Shown here: one piece after another, positions 21,905 to 31,514 of the stretch
How the letters are laid out: the number at the start of each line of letters is the position of its first letter
Position numbering within the stretch: the first letter of the stretch is position 1
Assembly (NCBI GenBank): GCA_019426215.1
Contig: CM033408.1
Location: 24,903,953-24,967,952, forward strand
Direction: 5' to 3'
DNA from: Buddleja alternifolia
Lineage: Eukaryota; Streptophyta; Magnoliopsida; Lamiales; Scrophulariaceae
Length of the DNA: 64,000 nucleotides
Notes under the pieces: model-generated
What the model was told of the DNA's origin: nothing
Seen by the model: only the letters and a program-made list of their open reading frames with translations
Database searches by the model: none
Position numbers and translations under genes: made by a program

Positions 21905-22220
21905 CACATTTTACAGCGGTTTTTGGAAAACCGCTGAACGGAGAGACTTATTACAGCGGTTTATAAGTGAACCGTTATAATGGATATTAACCGGGTACCT
22001 ATTACAGCGGTTTTTTATCGAACCGCTGTAATAGTTCGAACCTATTATAGCGGTTCGATAAAAAACCGCTATTATAGCGCGAACAGAAAAAAAAAAAATA
22101 TTTTTTTATAGCGGTTCGGGAATGAACCGCTATAACCGGTTTATGCCAATTATAGTGGTTCGGTACTGAACCGCTATAACTGGTAAACCGGTTATAGCGG
22201 TTCGTTCCCGAACCGCTATA
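21897..22220. repeat. CACTA left subterminal palindromic array
   Basis: About seven units of ~32 bp, each of the form TTAYAGCGGTTC, a spacer of about six bases, then GAACCGCTRTAA. The outer units carry TTACAGCGG and the inner ones TTATAGCGG. In known CACTA elements such subterminal repeats bind the element's own protein (TNPA in En/Spm); here that role is inferred from position only. Confidence 0.85.
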
Positions 22221-22239
22221 AAACGTAATTAAAAAAAAA

Positions 22240-22626
22240 AAAAAATTCCCTCCCTTTTTTCCCCCCAAAAACCGAGCTCTCCCCCTCATTTCTCTCTACT
22301 ATCTCTCACTCTCTACTGTACTCTCTCTCTCTACTCTACTATCTCTCTCACTCTCCACCACCGCCCCCGCCATCGTCTCCACCACCACCACAATCCGTCG
22401 CCGCCGCCCCATTTGATTTTTCTCTATCTCTCTACTCGATCTCTCTCCCTATACTCTACTCTCTCTCTCTATACTCTCTCTCTCACTCTCAAGCTAACCT
22501 AAACCGCCCCCGTCCCGTCGCCACCACCTCCACCACCACCCCAAACCGCCGCCGCCGCCGTGACCCACCACTCTCCTCCTCTCTCTCTTTATAGGTATAT
22601 ATATATATATGTTTATATATGTTATG

Positions 22627-22659
<33 letters not shown>

Positions 22660-23721
22660 GTATATATTAAATTTAGGTTATGTGTTAATTTCTTGTTTGT
22701 TATATATTAATGTTATGTTAATTCGGATTTTGTGATGTATATAATGTAGGTTATATGTTAATTTGTTAATTATTGTTATATATATCATGTTATGTTAATT
22801 GGGGTTTTATAAATTATATAGTGGATTTTTGTTATTATGTTGTAGTTGATTTTTTACTAACTTTGAATGCAAATCTGATTTGTTCTAGGCATCTCATGAG
22901 TATGTTCGATATATGTATGTATATCCCTATGTGTCTAATTTCATATGAATAAAACGGTTCATGAATCGGAGCTTTCCACAATGAGTTATGAATTTTCTCG
23001 TGAAGACGCGCACAGCTATTTTGAAAATTGACAGATTTTTCTCTAACTTTCAATACAAATCTTCTTTCTTCTAGACATCTACTGAGTATGTGAGATATAT
23101 GTGTGGATAGCCCTATGTGTCTAGTTTCATAGGAAGAAAACGGTTCATGAATCCGAGCTTTCTACAATTATTTATGAATTTTCTCGTGAAGACGCGCACA
23201 GCTTTCTGCACAACCGAGAAGCTCCAAAAACTTTATATCGTGATGCTTTAATTTATTTGTAGTTTTATGTGCTTTTGGATCCAATTGGTGATCAATATTT
23301 ATAATATGATGCTTTATTTGTAGTTTTTTATGTGATCTATGTGATCCAACTGGTGATCAATATTTGTAGTTGTTCCCCTGGAAATATGATGTTTTATGTG
23401 ATCCAACTGGTGATCAATATTTTTGTATCGTTTTGTGTTCGTTGTGGGTGAAAGATTAGAGTGTTGGGTTTGTTGTGGTTGAAATTGGTAGTATTTTTTG
23501 CGTCGTTTCCCTGTTGAGATTTTAGCGGATCGTAAGATTCGACTTCTGTTGGTTACAACCCACTGACAAGATTAAGTCGAGAACTTGGTAAAAATATTTG
23601 CGTCGTTACTCTGCCGAATTTTTTATAGAATAATGCGAAATAAATTAAAAATAAATTTATTTAATTAATTTAACTATCAACTGATGTTAAAATTATTTAA
23701 TTTAATTAATTGAGAATTTAG
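22240..23721 (+). other. CACTA leader: CT-rich, TA-repeat and duplicated block
   Basis: There is a CT-rich microsatellite-like stretch with CCGCCGCC blocks (about 22260-22590) and a TA repeat (about 22600-22655). A 186-bp-period duplication follows (22850-23017 and 23036-23203). Then come three copies of a TGATCCAACTGGTGATCAATATTT-like phrase (near 23290, 23345 and 23405). I see no coding sequence; this is probably the promoter and 5' UTR of the transposase gene. Confidence 0.65.
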
Positions 23722-26700
23722 ATGGATCGAAGTTGGATTGTAGCGGATCGTATGTCGGAGCAATATGGGAAAGGGGTGAAAGAATTCATCGACTTTGCGG
23801 TTGAGCATGCATCGGATCCGACTAGGATTAGTTGTCCATGTTTACGTTGTTGTTTTGGAAAGAGAATTAGTCCACGTGACTTGGAAGATCATTTGGTGTG
23901 TAATGAAATTGATAAAAGCTACACACGATGGACAAGACACGGTGAAAGCAGTGCCACCTCAGCTGATTTGGGTGATACATCATATCGATCAGTAGATTTT
24001 GACATGGATGATTATGAGCCTGATCGTTTGGAGGAGATGACCAATGTGATCGAGGAAGATTTGCGAAATTGTCCCAAGATGTTCGACAATTTGACAAGTG
24101 ATTCAAAGACACCCCTGTATAGTGGTAGTAATTTCACAAGATTGGAAGCAGTCCTAAACCTCTACAAGTTAAAAGCTAACAATGGGTGGAGTGATAAGAG
24201 TTTCACAGACTTACTTGGTCTATTAAAAAGTATGTTACCCGATGATAATGTGTTACCTAATCGTACTTATGAGGCTAAGAAGATGTTAACTGCAATTGGC
24301 ATGGGATATGAGAGGATACATGCTTGTTTCAATGATTGCATCTTGTTTAGAAAGGACTATGCATCATTGACGGTGTGTCCCAAATGTGGCACCTCACAGT
24401 ACAAGAAGAATGGATCTGCTCCTGTCAAAACAGCATGGTATTTGCCCATAATACCTAGATTTAGACGCATGTACAGTAGTGAAGCGTTTGCCAAGGACTT
24501 GACATGGTAAGCTGATAGAAGGCTTGAACAAGGGATTGAAGATAACAAGATTAGACATCCTTCAGATTCTCCTCAATGGAAAAAGATCGATAATGATTTC
24601 CCTGAATTTAGCGAAGGAATGAACCCACATGGCTTGCAAAGTAGCTCACATAGTACATGGCCGGTGATTTTGATGATCTACAACCTACCCCCTTCGCGAT
24701 GCATGAAGCGAGAGCATATTATGATGCCTATACTAATTTCCGGGCCGAAACAACCTGGAAATGATATAGATGTCTACTTGGCCCCTTTAATTGAGGATTT
24801 GAAAGAGTTGTGGGAGACCGGTATTAAAGTGTATGATGGGTTTAGAAAAGAGAGCTTCAATCTCAGAGTTATGTTGTTTGGTACAATCAATGATTTTCCA
24901 GCAAGAGCTAATCTCGAGGGATATGGTGTACATGGGCAATGTGCATGCCCCATATGTGTCAAGAGTACAGATCAATATAGACTCCCACACTCTCAGAAAT
25001 ATGCATTCCAAGGGCATCGAAGATGGTTGAATCGAGAACATCGATATCGTCGGTGGAAGAAAGCTTTCAATGGTAGCATAGAAGAATGTCGAGCTCCTAA
25101 GTGTTTGACCGGTGAAGAGGTGTTTGAGAATGTAAAAGACTTGGATATCAAGTTCGGAAAGACTTTTGCAGGCGGCCTTGCAAAAACTGGGTGGAAAAAA
25201 AGGTCAATTTTTTTTGATTTGCCGTATTGGAAATCTTTACATGTTAGACATTTTCTTGATATAATGCATATTGAGAAAAATGTATTTGATAGTGTCATTG
25301 GTACTCTTCTAAATGTGCCCGGCAAGACAAAAGATGGAGTAAAGGCAAGGTTGGACTTAGTTGAAATGAAGATAAGAGGTAAATTGGCACCAACAATGAA
25401 GGGAAAACGTACTTATTTACCTCCAGCAGCTCACACGCTATCTAGAAAAGAAAAAATTGCATTATGTGAGTTTCTTTGTGGAGTGAAAGTTCCCGAAGGG
25501 TATTCTTCGAACATTTGCAGTCTTGTATCAATGAAGGACTTGAAGCTAAAGCATATGAAGACTCATGATTGTCATGTAATCATGGATCATTTGCTACCAA
25601 TTTCTTTACGGGCCATTCTGCCAAAAAAGGTGAGAGAAACGATAACTAGTGTTTCTTCTTCAAAGCAATGTGGAGCAAGGTGTTTGATCCTGAACAATTG
25701 CCTGCACTTCAGAACCAACTTGTCCTCACTTTGTGTGAGCTTGAGATGTATTTCCCACCCGCGTTTTTTGATATAATGACTCACCTACCTATTCACTTGG
25801 TTAGAGAGACACAACTTTGTGGACCAACTTTTATGAGATCTATGTATCCGGCTGAGCGTTATATGAAGGTATTGAAAGGCTATGTGAAAAATCGTAGCCG
25901 GCCGGAAGGTTGCATTGTTGAGCGGTACATAGTTGATGAAGCTATTACATTTTGCACAGAATATCTGAATGATTCTAACGTTGCAGAGCTTCAAAAGTCT
26001 CCTGTTGTGGGGGGGGGGGGGGGAACAGAAGGAGAAAGCGTAATTGGAAAGCAATTAGTGAGTGTTCCTAGCACACAAAAGGATCAGGCACACCTATATG
26101 TGCTCCACAACACCGATGAGGTTGAGCCATATGTTGAAGAGCACAAGGACCAACTTAGGAGAATAAATTCAAGTAAAAATGAAAGTTGGATTTCAAGAGA
26201 ACATAACAAGAGTTTTATCGATTGGTTCCGAAAGTGTATTCAAGAGAAACAAAATGAGAATTCACTTTCAGTTTCAGATAAATTGGCACGGTTGTCGGTG
26301 GGCCCGGGCAGATTCGTATTTTGTCATTCGGGTTATCGTATAAATGGTGTCACATTTTATACAAAAGACCAAGATGAACGGAGTACAATGCAAAATAGTG
26401 GGGTGAGTCTTGTAGCTGAAGCAATGCATATCTCAAGTGCGAAAGATAATAGCCCTATCTATGCCACTTTACCATATTATGGGGTGATTGAACGTATATG
26501 GGAGCTGGATTACAGTTGGTTTCGGGTGCCTGTATTTGGGTGTAGGTGGGTTGACCATAAAAATGTGTCGATGATAGTGAAATAGGTTTTACTCGAGTAG
26601 ACCTTGAAAAGGTGGGATACAAAGATGAACCTTTCATTTTGGCATCTCAAGCTAAACAAGTGTTTTTTGTCACCGATCCTGTCGATAAGAGGTGGTCCAT

Positions 26701-26962
26701 TGTTTTATCGGCAAACAAAAATACTTGTATTGAGGATGATGGCCTATATAATGAAGATGATGGAGGAAATCCTATCTTAGGTGGTTCACAATCCACAAAT
26801 AGTGACGGTGACTTGGATATCAGTGATGATGAATTGTATATGCGAGAAGATCACCAAGAAGGGATATGGATTAATCCTTCTGTTCGTCGGCGTACTAAAC
26901 AAAATGGTCGTACTGAGGGATCACAAAAGATTAGTAAACCAGCGACAAAAAGAAAACGATGA
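23722..26962 (+). pseudogene. CACTA TNP2-type transposase
   Basis: The first domain (residues about 1-75) has the Transpos_assoc pattern with CPCLRC, LEDHLVC and the YTRWTRHGE-type end. It is followed by a Transposase_21 core with CPKCG, YNLPPSRCMK and GPKQPGNDIDVYLAPL, then HFLDIMHIEKNV. A DUF4218-like region holds PIHLVRE and YPAERYMKVLKGYV. A DUF4216-like end holds GYKDEPFILASQAKQVFF and RWS. The protein should bind the element ends and cut DNA. Breaks are a TAA at 24508-24510 and frameshifts near 25655 and 26583. About a dozen residues are lost before EGMNPHG, where families read LGLASDG-NP. A 15-G run (26009-26023) stays in frame. The start was chosen because MDRSWI is the usual family opening. 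Confidence 0.88.
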
Positions 26963-27114
26963 AAGGTATTTGAACTTATTTGATAATTATATGAGTAACT
27001 TATTTGAACTCTTTTGTTAAGTATGCAGTTAAAGTGTAAATTATATTGAACCAGCTTGTAATATTATATTAGTGAATGAGTTACACTAACTTCTGTATTT
27101 TTTTGCTTTTGTAG

Positions 27115-27178
27115 GTCGATACCGTATACCACCACAGTCACCCTCTCCTCCGCCACTACCACGACGACCACTACCAAT
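27115..27178 (+). other. Possible leader exon upstream of the Ulp1-type gene
   Basis: A TTTTGCTTTTGTAG acceptor precedes 27115 and a GTAAGC donor follows 27178. The 64-bp piece in frame with the next exon would read a Thr-rich peptide. It could be an untranslated or short coding exon, and may link by splicing to the end of the transposase gene (a donor-like AAAG/GTATTT lies at about 26966). Only cDNA could settle this. Confidence 0.4.
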
Positions 27179-27319
27179 GTAAGCTTATCAATATTTGGTT
27201 TTGTACTTTTTGATGTGATTTATATGATCCAACTGATTAATGATGTGATTAATGCATATATATTTATTTTCGTTTGTTGTTGTTGAAATATTTGAATTTT
27301 CACTTATGAAATCTTGTAG

Positions 27320-28822
27320 ATGGATTCTGGAGGTGCTGCAAACCCAAGTGTTGAAAGTGAGATACGGAGAGGTATTACAGCAATGAAGAAAGTAATAAAG
27401 GCCAAAAGTAAAGGCATAAAGCTACAAGTTGGTTGGAACGAGTATGGTCAACCAGTTGACCCAAATAAATCAACTTTTGTTGGTTACATTGGCGTGATAG
27501 CTCGTGACAGGGTCCCTATTACTATCAGTGATTGGCGCAGCGTCCCTGCAGCAATAAAATATGCCATTTGGAATGAAATAGCTGTAAGTTAGTTATTATA
27601 TATTATGTTTTTAATTGGTAAATGTAGTTTTTTTTTCTCTAAATTAACATTTTTTATATACTTTGTTCTTTGTTTTTTATAGTTGGCCTTTGATATTGAC
27701 GAAAGTAGACAGAAGTTCGTCTTAGCCGAGGCTGGGAAGCTAGCTCGAAACTACAGGAGCTACTTGACCAGAATCTGGGTAGAGGATGATGATGGGAACA
27801 TTAATTCAAGCCCACCCGAAAAATATCGTATATCTCAAGAAGATTGGACAAAATTTGTAGAAATACGCCAAAGTGAAGCTTTTCAGGTAATTATTTTAAT
27901 TTATGGTTTCATTTTAATTTATTTGAAACTATATACATTGACTAATGCCTTGATTATATAATGAACAGCAACTACGTAAGAAAAATCGGGAAAGAGCAAA
28001 GGAACCTGAATATCCTTACAGGGCATCACGTCTTGGATATGCTCAAGTGGAGTATATTGAGGTACGTAGTTCGTTACAAGTTGTAATTCTAATCAAATTT
28101 CCTTACAAATTTTCTAATCAAATTTCCTTAATTACAAATTTTCTAATCAAATTTATTTCCTTACAAATTTTCTTATATAGAAGCATAAAAGAAAGGATGC
28201 TGGGTCAGATGTCACAGAGGTGACACGAGCACTAGTGTGGAGGGTTGCACATTCTGACAGCCAGAACAAGATTGATAATGTCAATGTTAAAAGAGTAGTG
28301 GAATCAATGGTGAGTTATTTGCAATTTTAGTTATATAGTGTGTTGTATGTTTTTTTAAAAATAATTTTAAAATAACAAATTTTTGTATTTTTTAAATGTA
28401 TTATTACAGGAAAGCTTATCACAGGAGGGTAGCCACAGTGGACCCGAGAAGACCCGGAATGATATACTGGCTATAGCTCTTAAAAAGAAGGAGCATTCGG
28501 GTCGAGTTAGGGGTGTAGGCTTTGGGGTATCCCAAAAAGATTACTTTTTGGATTCAAAGCCTTCAAAAAATACGGTGATTGATAGCTTGCAAGACACGGT
28601 TCAAATGCTCACTCAATCACTATTTGAATTGCGACGCGAGTTTGAGCAGCATAGGGCGTCTGGGTCGCAGCAGCCACATACAGAAGAGGCGGTTTCTTTG
28701 AAAGATAGCTGCCCAGAAGTGAAAGACCTTCCTCAGGTAATTAATGAAAAGCATATTGTTTAGTGATAATGTAACTTACAATCCTATATTTCTGTATGAT
28801 ATACAACATTTTCTAATATAAT

Positions 28823-28856
<34 letters not shown>

Positions 28857-30658
28857 GGATGTGGTGCAGTGTCAATTAGCACTTTCTACACCGTGTTATC
28901 GTTTGGTGGCATGAGGAACAATGTACAATCAACCAAAGGATAGAACATTGCATACATGTCCATTAGCCTCCCACCTCGTGAAAGTGTCGATTGACATTGC
29001 AATTGAAGATATTGCACCCTTACCAGTCCCTCTCGATGATGAAGGAGTGTTCACAGTATCTGAGGCTGTGGGATACATGGTTGCTTGGCCTAAGAGTCTT
29101 GTGATTGTCGGTGATGCATCGGTACGTAATTATTAATAGCTAGTCATTATTAAATTATAACAATTGTTTAATGTTAATAAATATACTTTCATTGATAACG
29201 CCCACGTTTTGTTTTCTTTTGCTTATAGTCTCTCGGAAAATCCAAATCATCACTCGGAAAAAGCAAATCAGAGATGACGAAGCACTCACATGTCAAAAAT
29301 ACACCTCTAGTGGCCAACCCTCCTTCTCTAGTGGCCAACCCTCCTGCTCCACGCCCTAATTCACTTGCAATTCTTGAAAGGTTCTTTGGGATGATGGCTG
29401 CTGATAACACTATCCGGATAGACATACCCGAGGAAATCTTCAATATCCCCTTTCCAGAATATATTGGGCGGGAGGAGATCGGTGACTTTGTGCATAAAGA
29501 ACAGATAGGAGCCTCTATCATTACTGCTTACATCAAGTAAGTTTTTAAATATTAATTAATAAAAAGTAAGCTTTTAATTAAATTATTTTACTGCATTAAT
29601 TTGAACTATGTTTATTTTTGTTACTCAAATTTATTTTATGCTCAATTGTAGGTGTTTGTGGATTAATCACGTGGTCCCCGAACAAAAACAAAATAAATTC
29701 GGGTTCCTTAGCCCACATTCTATATCTGCGGGAGCAGGAATTACTCCCACGCAGCGTGTTGACAAATCGCAATATATAGCAAATACTATGATAGCTAGTG
29801 CACTGGAGGGGAAGTTGTTTCTTGCACCTTACAACTCCGGGTGAGCTACTAAAGACACATTGTTATTTTGTAAAATTTGTTACGTAGGCATAACTAATTT
29901 AAAATTTTTCTTTTGAATATGCTGATTAGGGGCCATTGGTTGTTGCTCGTGATTGATCCAATTAAAGAAATCGTTTATTATTTGGATTCTTTGCACGGTA
30001 ATCCAAATAACCGACATGATATGAAAGATATGATCAATCAGTAAGTTTTATCATTCAATTAAATGTATCCATTATATTATATTTAATATTAAGTTTAAAG
30101 TATATATATTATAACTAAACTTCATATATATATATTTGCTTGATATTGACATATTTCCTTGATTTTTGATGTTTTTAACAGCGCTGTGTTGATGTTTCGA
30201 GCAAATAAAAACAACCAAAAGATCAAATCAAAAAACAAGGCCTGTACATGGAGTTGTATACAGGTTAGTTTAATTATATTATTTTAATTATAGTTTCAAG
30301 AAATTATTCGTATAAAAGTTATTTGTTCTAATACAATTTTGATTTGAATTTAATTTGTAGTGCCCCATTCAAATAAATGCCATAGATTGTGGGTTCTTCG
30401 TCATGAAATTCATGAAAGATATTATTAGACACGGAGAATCTATAATCCCACCCGCGGTATGCATAATTCTAATTAATATTAATCAAATTCTAATGTCCCT
30501 TTTAAGTTATTAAACATTTTTGTTGGATTTTAATATTTGTCTTGCAGTACTTTGCTGATTGTTAGTACGCCTCTTACACTATAGCGCAACTTGATGAAGC
30601 ACGTTCTGAATTGGCACAATACATTTTTAAATGCGCTTTTGATATGCCGGCGGTGTAA
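27320..30658 (+). pseudogene. CACTA second gene: transposase-like N-terminus joined to a Ulp1 (C48) cysteine protease
   Basis: Reading through GT-AG junctions gives 12 exons: 27320-27583, 27683-27886, 27969-28061, 28181-28309, 28410-28736, 28858-29121, 29229-29536, 29652-29840, 29930-30040, 30182-30263, 30361-30456, 30548-30658. All junctions keep frame. Exons 1-5 resemble the plant Ptta/En/Spm transposase family (VPITISDWRSVP, YPYRASRLGYAQVEYIE) and end with a predicted coiled coil. Exons 8-11 form a Ulp1 fold: catalytic His in HWLLLVID (29934-29936), Asp in YYLDS (29985-29987), Gln (30370-30372) and Cys in IDCGFFV (30388-30390). The catalytic set is complete. Two in-frame stops, TGA in exon 6 near 28911 and TAG in exon 12 near 30563, break it. 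It may deconjugate SUMO-like tags, by family. Confidence 0.8.
28823..28854. repeat. TA microsatellite in intron 5
   Basis: A pure TA run directly before the acceptor of exon 6 of the Ulp1-type gene. Confidence 0.85.
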
Positions 30659-30917
30659 GTTGAAAATTATTGTAAATTTTTATTTGCTTTAAAAGCAGTG
30701 ATTAGTTTATATTGGTTTATTGTAAACTCGTTATTATTTGTAATTATTGGAGATTATTATTTGGTGAATGAAATTAATTTTGGATTTGAATTTGTTGTTT
30801 CTGTTGAGCAATTGGTTTGTTTTATGTGTTATTGATGAGTTGAATTTTGAGCTTGTGGGAAGGATATAGCTCTAGCTGAAATTATAACAGAAAAAAATAA
30901 AAAATAAAAAAATCATG

Positions 30918-31219
30918 TTACAGCGGTTCGTTGATGAACCGCTGTAACAGTGAACCTGTTACAGCGGTTCAGAAACGAACCGCTGTAACAGGTATCCTGT
31001 TACAGCGGTTCAGAAAAGAACCGCTGTAACAGGCTACGGCTTTTACACTTAAATTTTTTTTTTTATTTACCTATTACAGCGGTTCGTTATTGAACCGCTG
31101 TAATGGGGCTCATTTTACAGCGGTTTTTAACCGCTGTAATGGTAAACATACCAATTACAGCGATACGTATTACAGCGGTTAAAACCGCTGTAATAGTGAA
31201 AAAAAAACCGCTGTAACAG
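30918..31219. repeat. CACTA right subterminal palindromic array
   Basis: About seven palindromic units with TTACAGCGG and CCGCTGTAA arms, such as TTACAGCGGTTC paired with GAACCGCTGTAA. The spacing is about 40 bp. All units here have C in the fourth position, unlike the inner units of the left array. One unit is shortened to TTACAGCGG-TTTTTAA-CCGCTGTAA. Confidence 0.88.
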
Positions 31220-31237
31220 ACCTCTTCTGTACTAGTG
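31209..31237 (-). repeat. CACTA right terminal inverted repeat
   Basis: Read on the minus strand it begins CACTAGTACAGAAGAGGTC, the partner of the left terminus. It is followed on the plus strand by the AAG target duplication. Confidence 0.92.
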
Positions 31238-31240
31238 AAG

Positions 31241-31484
31241 ACAGTCAAGATCATATTATCGATACTATGATGATTATGATTATGACTATGATTATGACTA
31301 TCATTATAATCGAGGATATTATTATACACCCAAAAAGCACATACAACACGTTGTGAAACCCAAAAAGGCCAGTATTCCTACAATGAAGACCAGGCAAATA
31401 TGGGTTCCTAAAGTTCTAGTTCAAACTAACAATGCTACTAATGTTAAAGTACCCAAGCAACAATGGGTACCTGAACAGAAATAG
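31241..31484 (+). pseudogene. E3 gag tail after the CACTA insertion
   Basis: This resumes the gag tail with a Tyr/Asp-rich run (YDDYDYDYDYNY type) and Lys-rich segments, with PKQQWVPEQK before a stop near 31482. The same Tyr-rich tract exists on the minus strand in E5 near 63345-63410, which confirms that the two flanks of the CACTA element belong together. Confidence 0.8.
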
Positions 31485-31514
31485 AACTTCCCTTTTGATT
31501 GCAAGTACCTAGAA

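Larger units (their letters stand above)
21876..31237 (+). mobile_element. CACTA (En/Spm) DNA transposon, complete with both ends
   Basis: The 9,362-bp element begins CACTAGTACAGAAAAGACC and ends with the inverted complement GTACTAGTG. The terminal inverted repeats match at 26 of 29 positions. The 3-bp target duplication AAG (21873-21875 and 31238-31240) is perfect, as expected for CACTA. Palindromic subterminal repeats line both ends. Inside are a TNP2-type transposase gene and a 12-exon gene with a Ulp1 protease domain, both on the plus strand and both broken. The insertion is in the gag tail of E3 and in the same orientation. Confidence 0.95.

Noticed and set aside
29189..29521. Minus-strand ORF of 110 residues
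   Set aside because: It is antisense to exon 7 of the Ulp1-type gene, whose splice sites and frame are consistent.
30918..31219. Regular palindromic units resembling a CRISPR array
   Set aside because: Spacers are not unique and of no constant length, the units are palindromic subterminal repeats, and a mirror array lies at the other end of a CACTA element in plant DNA.
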